DNA from: an uncultured Bacteroidia bacterium
Lineage (GTDB): Bacteria; Bacteroidota; Bacteroidia; Bacteroidales; F082
Assembly: GCA_913009755.1 (NCBI GenBank)
Contig: CAJVWU010000015.1
Span: 1 to 58,353 of the forward strand
DNA: 58,353 bases
Direction: 5' to 3'
In this document: one piece after another, positions 16,798 through 25,782 of the stretch
Layout of the letters: each line of letters begins with the position of its first letter
Position numbering within the stretch: the stretch's first letter is position 1
Translations under genes and position numbers: made by a program
Notes under the pieces: model-generated
Told to the model about the DNA's origin: nothing
Databases searched by the model: none
Seen by the model: the letters and a program-made list of their open reading frames with translations, nothing else

Positions 16798-17307
16798 TTA
16801 TTCAATGCTCATCAATTTTTCGTAAATTCTGTAATTTTCCTCATCATAACATACAAACCAGACTTTTTCGGGCAGATTGTTTTGCTTCAGAAATTCTTTC
16901 ACCGTATGGATGGCAATTTCCGCAGCTTGCTGTTTGGGATAACCGTAAATGCCTGTGCTGATGTTGGGGAAAGCAATGGTTTTGCACCCCAGCTCTTTGG
17001 CAATATTCAGGCTGGTGGTATAGCAACTATTCAGCAGCCCGGCTTCATTCCTGCTGCCACCGTGCCATACCGGCCCTACGGCATGAATGACATATTTAGC
17101 AGGTAAAAGATAACCTTTGGTGGCTTTGGCCGAACCGGTGGGACATCCGTTGAGTGCCCGGCATTCTTGCAGCAACTGAGGCCCTGCCGCACGGTGGATG
17201 ACCCCGTCAACGCCGCCTCCGCCAAGTAACCGGCTGTTGGCTGCATTAACAATGGTATCCACTTCCATTTTAGTAATGTCTTGATGTGTTAGGATTATCT
17301 TTTCCAT
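16798..17307 (-). CDS. macro-domain protein (O-acetyl-ADP-ribose deacetylase-like)
   Basis: A 169-residue single macro domain. Visible are the ADP-ribose-binding VDTIVNAANSRLLGGGGVDG (about 16-35), IHRAAGPQLLQEC, the strand ending YVIHAVGPVW and the phosphate loop FPNISTGIYGYP. The pattern matches YmdB/MacroD-type hydrolases that deacetylate O-acetyl-ADP-ribose or remove ADP-ribose from proteins. It follows the NfeD gene by 17 bases on the same strand. No ADP-ribosyltransferase or sirtuin is seen nearby, so the physiological substrate is unknown. Confidence 0.93.
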   Translation of the reverse strand: MEKIILTHQDITKMEVDTIVNAANSRLLGGGGVDGVIHRAAGPQLLQECRALNGCPTGSAKATKGYLLPAKYVIHAVGPVWHGGSRNEAGLLNSCYTTSLNIAKELGCKTIAFPNISTGIYGYPKQQAAEIAIHTVKEFLKQNNLPEKVWFVCYDEENYRIYEKLMSIE

Positions 17308-17324
17308 TTTTACCTGTTGAAGGT

Positions 17325-18704
17325 TTATGAAACGTTTTCTTTTTTCTTTACGATCAGTTGTCCCGTTTGATAGCCGACCACGATGATTTCATCACCCTGC
17401 TCGATATATCCTGTCAGGGCGGTTGCATCAAACATGTCGCCACCAATATCCACTTTTCCGGCAGGCCGTAAGATGGTTTTTGCCGTACCTGATTTGTGTA
17501 ACATATTTTCATAGCCCTTTGAAGCCGAGGTGTAACCTTCTTCAACCTGCTGGGTTTTGGATAATGCCAGCCGATTGCCGAAAGCGTATTTGGTATTGAA
17601 CAACTGTTTTGTAATGATGATGGAGCCGAAAATAGCCAGGAAAAAAGCGATGATCACGGTAAAAAATGCGCGTGCCAGGCCTGACAGGTCAATGTCAAAA
17701 GTTCCGGGGCCCACGGTTCCGACCATGCTCAGTGTAAGTCCGGCAATCATAAAAACGATGCCGAGTATCCCGGTAATGCCAAACCCGGGAATGGCAAATA
17801 TTTCAACCGCGATCAGGATAAGGCCCACGATGAACATAAGGATTTCCCAGTGGTTGGCCAGGCCTTCGAGATAAAGCGGGGCAAAATAAAGCAAAGCCGC
17901 AATAACGGCGGCGGCAAGAGGAAAACCAATACCCGGTGTTTGCAGCTCAAAATAAATCCCCCCGATGATGATTATGATCAGGATGCCACTGATGACAGGA
18001 TGAACCAGCCACCCGATAATTTTATCCGTTGCCGTGAGGTTGTGTTTTATGATCTTATAATGCGTAATACCGGCATCTTTAAGTACCTCTTTAATATTGT
18101 CGGCTTCCCCGTCACAAAAACCGTATTTGATGGCCTCGGAAGGGGTGAAGGTGAGCACCTGCCCCGAATCGCTAATTCCCGGGACATAGATTTTCGGGTC
18201 AACCATGGCCTGGGCAATTTTGGGGTCCCTCCCTGTAGCTTCGGCGGTGGAACGCATCATCGAACGCATGTACGACTGATATTTGTCGGGCATCTGTTCA
18301 CCCGACTGGTTGACTACGGTAGCCGCACCAATGCTGGAGCCCGGAGCCATATAAATACTGTCGCAGGCAATGGAAATCAAAGCCCCTGCCGAGGCTGCAT
18401 TTTTATCAATAAAAACATAAACCGGAATGTGGGTGTCCAGTATTTTTGTCCTGATCGAGTCGGCTGCATCCAGCAAACCCCCATAAGTGTTCATTTGGAT
18501 CAGGATCAATCCGGCATTTTCTTTTTCCGCCTGTTCAATGGCCATTTTTGTGGTGCGCCACACCGGCTTGGCGATCATTTCTTTGATGTCGAAAGTGTAA
18601 ACTTTCAAAACAGCACTGTCGTAATTATCAGCTTTTAAAAAGGTTGATACCAACAGTAAGATAATGAGGGATGTATTACGTATATAATTGATTATTAATC
18701 TCAT
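17325..18704 (-). CDS. NfeD-family membrane protein with ClpP-class serine protease domain
   Basis: The 459-residue protein has a signal peptide (1 to about 25) and a ClpP-fold protease domain at about 30-220. The active-site serine is in NAASAGALIS and the domain ends in the GSSIGAATVV region. Four to five membrane helices follow at about 232-360, then a C-terminal NfeD OB-fold at about 395-455. The long form (protease plus membrane plus OB-fold) is usually linked to stomatin/prohibitin-type SPFH partners. Here the only SPFH gene is at 0.4 kb. The start overlaps the upstream DUF2061 gene by four bases. Confidence 0.93.
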   Translation of the reverse strand: MRLIINYIRNTSLIILLLVSTFLKADNYDSAVLKVYTFDIKEMIAKPVWRTTKMAIEQAEKENAGLILIQMNTYGGLLDAADSIRTKILDTHIPVYVFIDKNAASAGALISIACDSIYMAPGSSIGAATVVNQSGEQMPDKYQSYMRSMMRSTAEATGRDPKIAQAMVDPKIYVPGISDSGQVLTFTPSEAIKYGFCDGEADNIKEVLKDAGITHYKIIKHNLTATDKIIGWLVHPVISGILIIIIIGGIYFELQTPGIGFPLAAAVIAALLYFAPLYLEGLANHWEILMFIVGLILIAVEIFAIPGFGITGILGIVFMIAGLTLSMVGTVGPGTFDIDLSGLARAFFTVIIAFFLAIFGSIIITKQLFNTKYAFGNRLALSKTQQVEEGYTSASKGYENMLHKSGTAKTILRPAGKVDIGGDMFDATALTGYIEQGDEIIVVGYQTGQLIVKKKENVS

Positions 18705-19048
18705 TTGATTTTGCTTTCTGTTTCAAGATTTGAATGTGCCTTGCGGTATTTCTTTTTCCATGCCCTTCTTTTCCAGTATTTTCCCCATTGTATGTTCGTC
18801 CACATCCTTTCATGCAAATAGTAAATGATCAGTTTTGCAACGATGTCAATGGCTGTGATCAGTGTGGCGGTTTGCAGCGTTTCGTTTAATGTTTTCTGTG
18901 TAAACTGCCTGAAAATCACAAAGGTAATAATAAAAGTTGTTCCCGAGGCAATAATCCTCCAACTGAGGGCTTTCAAAATACTCCGTTGAGGACTGTCTTT
19001 GGGAACCATTTTCTGCGTTTTCTTTTTTGGTTGTTTGGATGGGTTCAT
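18701..19048 (-). CDS. DUF2061 membrane protein
   Basis: A 115-residue protein with a basic N-terminus and KALSWRIIASGTTFIITFVI, the conserved opening of DUF2061, followed by a second hydrophobic helix (ITAIDIVAKLIIYYLHERMW). The C-terminus is highly basic. The family is found beside sulfate-assimilation genes in some bacteria, but none are here and the function is unknown. Its stop overlaps the start of the NfeD gene (ATGA), so the two are translationally coupled. Confidence 0.88.
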   Translation of the reverse strand: MNPSKQPKKKTQKMVPKDSPQRSILKALSWRIIASGTTFIITFVIFRQFTQKTLNETLQTATLITAIDIVAKLIIYYLHERMWTNIQWGKYWKRRAWKKKYRKAHSNLETESKIK

Positions 19049-19091
19049 TTTCTTAATTTCAAAAACATATAAAAATATGAAGAATTGAAGA

Positions 19092-19892
19092 TTATAAACA
19101 CGAATGAAAGAAAGAATTTAATTTGTTTAGAAATTCCATATAAACATATTGATTGGATGCGATGATCTGCCTTCCAAAGATAAAGTCATGGCCTCCTTTA
19201 AAATCGCTTACTTTTCCTCCGGCTTCTTTTACAATAAGTGTTCCGGCCGCAACATCCCAGGGATGCAGGCCATATTCGTAAAATGTTTCAAACCGCCCGC
19301 AGGCCACATAAGCCAGGTCGGCAGCAGCCGATCCCAGACGCCGGATTCCGTGTGTGTTTCTCATCAGATCCTCAAATAGTTTAAGATAAGGTTCCATCAG
19401 CGAATAATCGTAATATGGAAATCCGGTAGCCAGCAGGGCATTATCCAGGGTTTTTGTTTTGGAAACATGAATGTCTTTCCCGTTAAGGAAGGCGCCCCCT
19501 TTTTTCCATGCCGTAAAACATTCGTCGCCGTTGACCTCGTAAATTACTCCCGAGATAATTTCATCGTATTCGGACAGGGCGATGGAAACCGAAAAAACCG
19601 GAATGCCGTGTACGAAATTGGTTGTGCCGTCCAACGGGTCAACAATCCAGTTAAAACGTGATGCCTTTTTTAGTTGCTGGTCTTCTTCAGCAATGAAACC
19701 GGCTTCAGGCATTATTTTCGACAACTCCCGGATAATCCTTTTTTCCGATTCCTTATCAACAGAAGTGACGAGGTCGTGGAGGCCTTTTTCCTGAATATCT
19801 TTTTCCTGGATATTGTTCACTTCATTTTTGATGAACACACCAACGGCTTTTGACAAATGGGCTACCCGGGTTGTTAATGTTTTTAAATTCAT
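19092..19892 (-). CDS. inositol monophosphatase family protein
   Basis: A 266-residue lithium-sensitive-type phosphatase. Metal ligands are visible in AEEDQQ (Glu), WIVDPLDGTTNFVHG (Asp, Asp) and the C-terminal HPWDVAAGTLIVKEAGG. The fold acts on inositol-1-phosphate or related sugar phosphates; some members (SuhB) also have RNA-related roles. The frame extends upstream, but the ATG at 19892 shares one base with the stop of lgt (TGATG), the standard arrangement for translational reinitiation, so I chose that start. Confidence 0.92.
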   Translation of the reverse strand: MNLKTLTTRVAHLSKAVGVFIKNEVNNIQEKDIQEKGLHDLVTSVDKESEKRIIRELSKIMPEAGFIAEEDQQLKKASRFNWIVDPLDGTTNFVHGIPVFSVSIALSEYDEIISGVIYEVNGDECFTAWKKGGAFLNGKDIHVSKTKTLDNALLATGFPYYDYSLMEPYLKLFEDLMRNTHGIRRLGSAAADLAYVACGRFETFYEYGLHPWDVAAGTLIVKEAGGKVSDFKGGHDFIFGRQIIASNQYVYMEFLNKLNSFFHSCL

Positions 19893-21049
19893 CACGTTGG
19901 TTTCTTTTTGAATGTTGAACACAGGATGATAAATAAGGCCAGTCCTAAAATAAAAATAAATGTTGAAATTACTTCGGCCTGCGTAACTGACATGCCCATC
20001 AGGTAGAACCTTGTATTTACCCTGATTGTTTCGATGAGAAACCGTTCAATGCCGTTGAACATCAGGTAAATGGCAAAAATAATACCGGGCATTTTTATCT
20101 TTTTCCTGATTGACCATAAAATAACAAAGATCATAACAGCCATCAGGGTTTCGTAAACCGGTGTGGGAAAAACGGGCTGAGCCAGTTGAAAACAATGCGG
20201 GCCGGAGCATCCCGGAATAAGTACACCCTCGTTGATGATGTTGTGCGGATAGTCATAAGCCCACAGCCAATTGGGGATAAAACTTAGCCAGCCGGGTTTA
20301 ACTGTCGCATTGACAATACCCCAGTCGCCGTCACCGGCAACCTGGCAGCCAATCCTGCCGATGCCGTAAGCCATGATAAGGCCGGGCGCTGCTGCATCTG
20401 AAATATTCTTCCAGTTAATATTCTGACGATGAGTGTAATAAAGAATGGAACCGTAGGCTACAATCAGTCCGCCGTAAAAAGTGAGGCCGCTGAAAGAAAC
20501 CAGTGAACCGATGGGGTCACGGATGAAGTCATTCCAGTTTTCAAACCAGTTAAAGATTTTCGCCCCGATAACCCCGGCGATCACCGCAATAAAAAGTATG
20601 GGCAAGGCCTGTTCACGGGCATGCACCGTTATTTTTTCCCAAACAGGCGGATCGAGCTTTTTACTGTTTTTTCTGTAATAAACATAATAAGTATAAGCAA
20701 GGGCAAAAAGAAACCCAAGCAGCCAGGATCCCTGAACAGAAAGGACATATTTCTGGGGGTCGTCGGTAAACAGCGGATAATCGAGGATCATTCCCCCGAT
20801 TTTATACCCGATCAACAGGCTGATAATGAAGTTCAACAAAAGTTCCCAACTTGTTGCCGGTTTTCCTCTCAGCACTTTCCTGACGGTTGGTTTTATCAGT
20901 CCTTCCTTTTCTTTCCGGTCAAGTTCTTTGTAAAGCAGCCAGGTTCCGGTAAGAAAAGCCAGGGCCAGGAAAAACCCGTAACTCTGCACCGGTAAGTTGA
21001 TGTGGGTCCCGAACAGGCTGTTGATCATGTCACTTAAACGTGGATACAT
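19892..21049 (-). CDS. lgt: prolipoprotein diacylglyceryl transferase, long form
   Basis: The 385-residue membrane protein carries the Lgt fold: SYGFFLALAF in the first helix, FSGLTFYGGLI, and the signature region GRIGCQVAGDGDWG (the Bacteroidota variant of GRxGNFxNxExxG). PVYETLMAV and FNGIERFLIETIRVN follow near the end. Lgt transfers diacylglycerol from phosphatidylglycerol to the lipobox cysteine of prolipoproteins. It is about 100 residues longer than E. coli Lgt, largely from an insertion at about 45-145. The changed signature residues leave a small chance of a divergent paralogue. Confidence 0.88.
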   Translation of the reverse strand: MYPRLSDMINSLFGTHINLPVQSYGFFLALAFLTGTWLLYKELDRKEKEGLIKPTVRKVLRGKPATSWELLLNFIISLLIGYKIGGMILDYPLFTDDPQKYVLSVQGSWLLGFLFALAYTYYVYYRKNSKKLDPPVWEKITVHAREQALPILFIAVIAGVIGAKIFNWFENWNDFIRDPIGSLVSFSGLTFYGGLIVAYGSILYYTHRQNINWKNISDAAAPGLIMAYGIGRIGCQVAGDGDWGIVNATVKPGWLSFIPNWLWAYDYPHNIINEGVLIPGCSGPHCFQLAQPVFPTPVYETLMAVMIFVILWSIRKKIKMPGIIFAIYLMFNGIERFLIETIRVNTRFYLMGMSVTQAEVISTFIFILGLALFIILCSTFKKKPT

Positions 21050-21096
21050 ATTTTGAATATTGAGGGTCTAAAATAGGGTATTTTTTATATGGATAG

Positions 21097-22008
21097 TCAT
21101 TTCCCTGAATTTTTCGTTTGCCGGTTCGAAATAATCTGCTGGAAAATAATCCCGGCGACAATAAATACCAGGCCGGCAATGGTCGTTAGATGAATCTGTT
21201 CGCCCACCGTCATCCTGATAACGAAAAGGGCAATGAAAGGGGAGAGGTAGATCAGGTTGCTGACACGGACTGTATTTTCCGACAATTGAAGTGCTTTGAG
21301 CCATATCACGAAAGTAATGCTCATTTCAAACAGTCCGATGTAAACCGTGCCGGCCAGGGCATACTTCGACGGAAAATGAATTCCTCCGGTCAGGAGCAGA
21401 TAGATAAAAATGTAACAAACGCCAAAAGCCAGGTTGAGCATGATCTTGCCGGTTTCCTCCCTGGGGTCTCTCATGTTCATGATCCAATATGCCGCCCAAA
21501 TAAACGCACTGGCAACAGCGAGGATAACACCCTGGGGATTGATGATCTTCAGGTCCTGATAGTTCCCCTGAAGGCTGATGATGGCTACGCCCACAAAACT
21601 GATCAGAATGGCCACTATACTCATTACACTGATCTTTTGCTTCAAAAAAGGTATAGAGAATAAAACAAGCACTACAGGCCAGGCATAATTCAGAGTTCCG
21701 GCAATTTGTGCTTCCAGCAGTTCATAAGCTTTAAACAAAACAAGGTAATACAGAAAAGGGTTAAACAATCCCATGATAGCTGAGGAAATCCAGTTTGCGG
21801 ATGTGAGTTCATGGATTTTTATTCTTTTTGAACTAACCTGGTTAATAATCAATAAAGTAATTACACCAAAAAGGGAAGCCCAGAAAAGCATTTGATCGAA
21901 GGGAATATGCCGAAGCGTTATTTTAAAAGCCGAGCTCATGGTTGACCAGAAGACAACAGCCATCAAGGCAAACAAGTAAGCTTTCCGTTGATTTTTTACT
22001 GTTTTCAC
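21097..22008 (-). CDS. EamA/DMT-family transporter
   Basis: A 303-residue protein with ten hydrophobic helices arranged as two five-helix EamA repeats (about 10-140 and 155-295). The family exports or imports small metabolites such as amino acids or nucleotides; the substrate is unknown. The frame runs to a TTG at 22035, but that codon lies in a TATCTTTG box (22033-22040), so I start at the GTG at 22008 (MKTVKNQRKA). The gap to lgt is 47 bases, and lgt may be read from its own promoter. Confidence 0.85.
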   Translation of the reverse strand: MKTVKNQRKAYLFALMAVVFWSTMSSAFKITLRHIPFDQMLFWASLFGVITLLIINQVSSKRIKIHELTSANWISSAIMGLFNPFLYYLVLFKAYELLEAQIAGTLNYAWPVVLVLFSIPFLKQKISVMSIVAILISFVGVAIISLQGNYQDLKIINPQGVILAVASAFIWAAYWIMNMRDPREETGKIMLNLAFGVCYIFIYLLLTGGIHFPSKYALAGTVYIGLFEMSITFVIWLKALQLSENTVRVSNLIYLSPFIALFVIRMTVGEQIHLTTIAGLVFIVAGIIFQQIISNRQTKNSGK

Positions 22009-22032
22009 ATACAAGGTTACTAATTGTGGGAA

Positions 22033-22040
22033 CAAAGATA
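22033..22040 (-). promoter_or_regulatory. putative -7 element for the EamA transporter gene
   Basis: TATCTTTG on the minus strand, 24 bases before the GTG start and overlapping the earlier in-frame TTG. It could serve the minus-strand run down to the macro-domain gene. Confidence 0.4.
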
Positions 22041-22050
22041 AACTTCCATA

Positions 22051-23586
22051 TTATTTAAGAATAGCCCAGGTGGGGATTACGTCAGGATTGAAGCCAAACA
22101 CACTTGTCCCCCAATAATAAGTAATGAGCGTGATGACGATGGCCCCAAAAATATTGATGATTATTCCGGTTTTAGCCATAGTGCCGATGGAAAATCTTTC
22201 GGCGCCGAAAACGATGGCATTGGGTGGTGTAGCCACCGGAAGCATAAAAGCCATTGATGCACTGATGGTTGCAGGCAGCATGAGTAACAAAGGGTTAACA
22301 TGCAGCGAAACCGACAACCCTGCAAGGATTGGTAGAATTAACTGTGTTGTTGCTGTGTTGGATGTGACTTCGGTAAGAAAAGCCATCCCGATGGCAACTG
22401 TGATAATAATAAGCAGGTCGGGCTGGCCGGCAAAAACAGTCATCTGTTCCCCAAACCATGAAGATAAGCCCGATTCTTTAAACCCGCTTGCCAGGGCAAA
22501 GCCGCCGCCAAACAATAATAAAATCCCCCAGGGAAGTTTGGTAATTATTTTTCCGTCGAGTATCTGTTTCCCTTTTTTATTTTTCGACGGGATCAGAAAC
22601 AGGATTAACGCCAATGCAATGGCCACCGTGCCATCATTAATATATTTGGGGTTATTGAAAAGGCTTCCCCATCCGGGAATGACTGTGTTGCCATAGGTCA
22701 AACCACTCCGCGTCAACCATAAAACAGCAAGTGCAATAAAATCAACCAACACCACTTTTTCTTCAAAACCTGCTTTTCCCAGTTCTTCATATTGCTGCTT
22801 AAAACTCACCTTGTTAAGCAATTTCCATGATGCTGTAGGTTTGAAACGGAAATAAAGGAAAAGCCAGGTAAACAAAAACATGATCACGCTGATGGGAAAG
22901 GCAAATAAAAACCAATCTGAAAAACTGATTTCGGGGGCTTTTGGAAACATAATATCCAACACCTGAACAAAAATGGGGTTTGGTGGTGTCCCAACCAATG
23001 TGGCGATACCTCCGATTGATGCACCATAAGCCACACCCAAAAGTATCCCTACCGAAAACCGGGAAATATCCTTTTTGTCCACATATTCTTCCAGGTTGCT
23101 GATGATGGAAAGTACGATGGGCAGCATCATCATTACGGTGGCTGTATTCGATATCCACATCGAAAGAAAAGCGGTAGCAAACATAAATCCGAAAAGCAGG
23201 CGCAGCGAGCTGGTTCCGGTAATTAGCAAAATGCGCAGGGCGATCCGTTTATGCAGGTTCCATTTTTCCATGGCGAGTGCCACAAGAAACCCGCCAATGA
23301 AAAGAAAAATAACATAATTAAAATAGGTTGACGAAACAGCTTTTCCGTTCATGATGCCGAAAAGCGGGAATAAGACAACAGGTAACAAAGCCGTAACCGA
23401 TAAGGGTATAATATCGGTAAGCCACCAGATGGCCATCAGCAGGGTAATGGCAAGAGTATAGGTAACCTGTGGTTTTCCCGGTTCGAGATCAACAAAAACA
23501 ATAAAAAAAATAAAGAGTAGCGGAGCGATAATAAAGCCGGTAATATTTTTGGCAGTGAACTGAAATAATGTTTTTCGGCCCGGCAT
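22051..23586 (-). CDS. DASS/SLC13-family anion:sodium symporter
   Basis: A 511-residue polytopic protein with a DASS (CitT/VcINDY-like) layout. The first repeat contains SNTATVMMMLP and the second SNTATTQLILP; these paired SNT motifs bind sodium and the carboxylate substrate. MLPVATPPNAIVFG near the C-terminus is the family signature. It probably imports dicarboxylates or related anions such as succinate or sulfate, with Na+. It is transcribed toward the EamA gene with a 42-base gap. Confidence 0.93.
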   Translation of the reverse strand: MPGRKTLFQFTAKNITGFIIAPLLFIFFIVFVDLEPGKPQVTYTLAITLLMAIWWLTDIIPLSVTALLPVVLFPLFGIMNGKAVSSTYFNYVIFLFIGGFLVALAMEKWNLHKRIALRILLITGTSSLRLLFGFMFATAFLSMWISNTATVMMMLPIVLSIISNLEEYVDKKDISRFSVGILLGVAYGASIGGIATLVGTPPNPIFVQVLDIMFPKAPEISFSDWFLFAFPISVIMFLFTWLFLYFRFKPTASWKLLNKVSFKQQYEELGKAGFEEKVVLVDFIALAVLWLTRSGLTYGNTVIPGWGSLFNNPKYINDGTVAIALALILFLIPSKNKKGKQILDGKIITKLPWGILLLFGGGFALASGFKESGLSSWFGEQMTVFAGQPDLLIIITVAIGMAFLTEVTSNTATTQLILPILAGLSVSLHVNPLLLMLPATISASMAFMLPVATPPNAIVFGAERFSIGTMAKTGIIINIFGAIVITLITYYWGTSVFGFNPDVIPTWAILK

Positions 23587-23703
23587 TTTTCAAGACTTTT
23601 AGATGGATGCAAGTTAGCAAAATCATGAAAAATCTTAAACCTCATTTAAAAATCTTTTAAACCTGACAAACAATATCTATGAGCAATCATTGGAAAATTA
23701 TAT

Positions 23704-23711
23704 TATTTTTG
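23704..23711 (+). promoter_or_regulatory. putative -7 element for the carbamate kinase gene
   Basis: TATTTTTG lies 37 bases before the ATG at 23749, in the divergent region with the DASS transporter gene. Confidence 0.4.
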
Positions 23712-23748
23712 ACATCCTTTAAAATGACAGAGATAAATATACCTGAAT

Positions 23749-24693
23749 ATGAGTAAATTAGCAGTTGTGGCATTTGGGGGTAATGCCTTATTAAGGGCAG
23801 AGCAAAAAGGGACCATCGAAGAGCAGGAGAACAATGCTTATGATGCCGGTAAAAACCTGATCCATCTGATCAACAGGGATTACAACCTTGTTCTTACACA
23901 TGGAAACGGTCCCCAGGTCGGGAATATTTTGCTGGCCAATTCTGCGGGACTGGAGAAATATGGTATTCCTAATATGCCTTTGGATGTAAGTGTGGCCTAT
24001 TCCCAGGGTTTTATCGGTTACATCCTTGAACAACAACTGCGAAACGTGTTAATGGCTGAAGACCTCGACCGGGATATCATTTCAATTATCACCCAGGTTC
24101 TTGTGAATAAGGATGATGAAGCATTTCAAAACCCGACAAAACCCATTGGCCCTTATTTTACAAAAAATGAAGCCGATCAACTGACCAAAGAATCAAATGT
24201 AATTTTCAAAGAAGATCCTGCCGGAAGGGGATGGCGGAAAGTGGTGGCATCACCAACACCTTTGGTTATCTTTAACCGTCGTTCAATCGAAAAAATTGCC
24301 CGTGAAGGGCATATTGTCATTGCGGTTGGCGGGGGCGGGATTCCCTGTTATTATGTTGCGGAAAACAAACTCCAGGGCATTGATGCGGTCATTGACAAAG
24401 ACCTGGCCTCTGCACTGCTGGCCCAGCAAATAAGGGCCGACAAATTGTTTATCCTTACCGATGTGCCAAAAGTTTGTATTCATTTCAACACACCTCAGGA
24501 AAAGGCCATTGACCGGATGAATATCTCCCAGGCAAAAAAATACTTAAAGGAAGGACAATTTACAGAAGGCAGCATGGCACCAAAGATCAGGGCTGCCATT
24601 CACTTTATCGAAAGAAGCGGGAAAGATACTATCATCACCGATACTAACCTGCTGGGGGTGGATAATGGCGGAACAAGGATTACGATTGTTTAG
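23749..24693 (+). CDS. arcC: carbamate kinase
   Basis: A 314-residue amino-acid-kinase fold. Signatures are VAFGGNALL at the N-terminus, LTHGNGPQVGN (about 50-60), ASPTPL, and VIAVGGGGIPCY followed by GIDAVIDKDLASALLA. Carbamate kinase makes ATP from carbamoyl phosphate and ADP. The usual arginine deiminase partners (arcA, arcB, arcD) are absent here, so it may serve agmatine, citrulline or purine catabolism. Next to it lies the NADH-sensing repressor gene rex, convergently transcribed. Confidence 0.95.
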   Translation: MSKLAVVAFGGNALLRAEQKGTIEEQENNAYDAGKNLIHLINRDYNLVLTHGNGPQVGNILLANSAGLEKYGIPNMPLDVSVAYSQGFIGYILEQQLRNVLMAEDLDRDIISIITQVLVNKDDEAFQNPTKPIGPYFTKNEADQLTKESNVIFKEDPAGRGWRKVVASPTPLVIFNRRSIEKIAREGHIVIAVGGGGIPCYYVAENKLQGIDAVIDKDLASALLAQQIRADKLFILTDVPKVCIHFNTPQEKAIDRMNISQAKKYLKEGQFTEGSMAPKIRAAIHFIERSGKDTIITDTNLLGVDNGGTRITIV

Positions 24694-24721
24694 AGTGATG
24701 AGTGATGAATGATGAGTGATG
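24694..24721 (+). repeat. four tandem 7-bp units after the carbamate kinase gene
   Basis: AGTGATG is repeated four times (the third copy is AATGATG). It is low-complexity intergenic sequence in the 120-bp gap between two convergent genes. No terminator hairpin is seen. Confidence 0.75.
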
Positions 24722-24814
24722 TGTCTTTTGAGTTTGAAACTCACCCTGTATCCATTCTACACCTTATAAGCCCCACACCAACAGTCCCGGTCATCAACAA
24801 TTAAATTCATTCCG

Positions 24815-25474
24815 TTAATCTTTTCCTTTTTCCATTTCACCCAGCTTTACATAAAAAGCAACTTTTTCCAGTGTTGTTACCATATCATATTCTTCCAGAT
24901 AAACACCGCTGGGAACGTTCAGGGGTTTATTGGTGTAGTTGACAATTCCTTTTATACCTGCATCAACCAACCGCTGAGCCGATTCCACAGCATTTTGAAC
25001 AGGAACGGTTAAAATAGCAATGCGAATATCTTTTTCTTTGATGATCCTTTCCATATCTTCAGGGCCGTAACAGGGGATTCCGTAATAATCTTTTCCGATC
25101 TTTTCAGGATTGATATCAATACCGGCAGCTATGTATAATTTATGACGCTTTCCATTAAAGTATTTAATGAGTGCCCGGCCCAGGTTTCCAACACCAACAA
25201 GAGCTACATTGGTTACTTTTTCCGAGTCAATAATCGTTCCGATGAGATTGATCAATTCGCTGATATTATAACCTTTACGTAAGGTTCCCGAATAACCGAT
25301 CAGCATCAGGTCGCGTCGAACCTGCACAGGTGTGATGTGCTGTATTTTTGCAATCTCATGCGAATAGATATGTGTTCTGCCTTCGTCAACGCATATCAGC
25401 AACGCCCTGCGGTATTGGCTTAAGCGCTCAATGGTTTTGTGCGGCAGATTCATTAATTCCTTTTGATCTTTCAT
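24815..25474 (-). CDS. rex: redox-sensing transcriptional repressor Rex
   Basis: The 219-residue protein has an N-terminal winged-helix domain (about 10-75, with KTIERLSQYRRALL and ITPVQVRRDLMLIGYSG) and a Rossmann domain with VALVGVGNLGRALI (GxGxxG). Rex senses the NADH/NAD+ ratio and releases DNA when NADH is high, usually controlling fermentation and anaerobic respiration genes. I chose the ATG at 25474 because the earlier frame start (25501) falls in the -7 box. A Rex-type palindrome lies upstream at 25534-25551, suggesting autoregulation. Confidence 0.94.
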   Translation of the reverse strand: MKDQKELMNLPHKTIERLSQYRRALLICVDEGRTHIYSHEIAKIQHITPVQVRRDLMLIGYSGTLRKGYNISELINLIGTIIDSEKVTNVALVGVGNLGRALIKYFNGKRHKLYIAAGIDINPEKIGKDYYGIPCYGPEDMERIIKEKDIRIAILTVPVQNAVESAQRLVDAGIKGIVNYTNKPLNVPSGVYLEEYDMVTTLEKVAFYVKLGEMEKGKD

Positions 25475-25498
25475 ATCCCTGTTAAGTAAATAACCTGG

Positions 25499-25530
25499 CA
25501 AAAATAAGCCGGATCGTGTGTTTTTCCAAA
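25499..25530 (-). promoter_or_regulatory. putative rex promoter
   Basis: On the minus strand, TTTG (25530-25527), 20 bases, then TATTTTTG (25506-25499). This is a full match to the Bacteroidota -33/-7 layout. The predicted leader to the ATG at 25474 is about 20 bases. Confidence 0.65.
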
Positions 25531-25533
25531 CTT

Positions 25534-25551
25534 TTGTTATAAAAATAACAT
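25534..25551. promoter_or_regulatory. probable Rex operator
   Basis: TTGTTATAAAAATAACAT matches the anaerobe-type Rex operator TTGTTA-N6-TAACAA at 11 of the 12 defined positions, and its core TGTTAT-AAAA-ATAACA is a perfect palindrome. It abuts the -33 element of the rex promoter, so bound Rex would block RNA polymerase. The consensus is from memory of Rex regulons. Confidence 0.6.
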
Positions 25552-25782
25552 TGTTAATTATTTATTTTTAAAATTTACACGAAGTCCTTCCTTGCTGCAC
25601 ATGCTTATATTACCACGTGATATATGCCCTTAAAAAGATCCTGTGTTGCCAATTTATAAAAAACAAAACCCTTAAGACCAACACGAAACCCGACTTTTTT
25701 TAATACTTCGGTCATTGAAAACAGGTTTCCTTTGCATTAAAAAAAGCCCTCCACTTTCGTGAAAGGCTTTCATTCCCATCTG
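25552..25782. other. intergenic sequence between rex and tRNA-Lys
   Basis: AT-rich sequence without an open frame of note. A pair of short arms, AAAGCC (25743-25748) and GGCTTT (25765-25770), could form a hairpin near the tRNA 3' end (GAAAGGCTTTCATTC), possibly a weak tRNA terminator. Nothing else is recognised. Confidence 0.4.
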
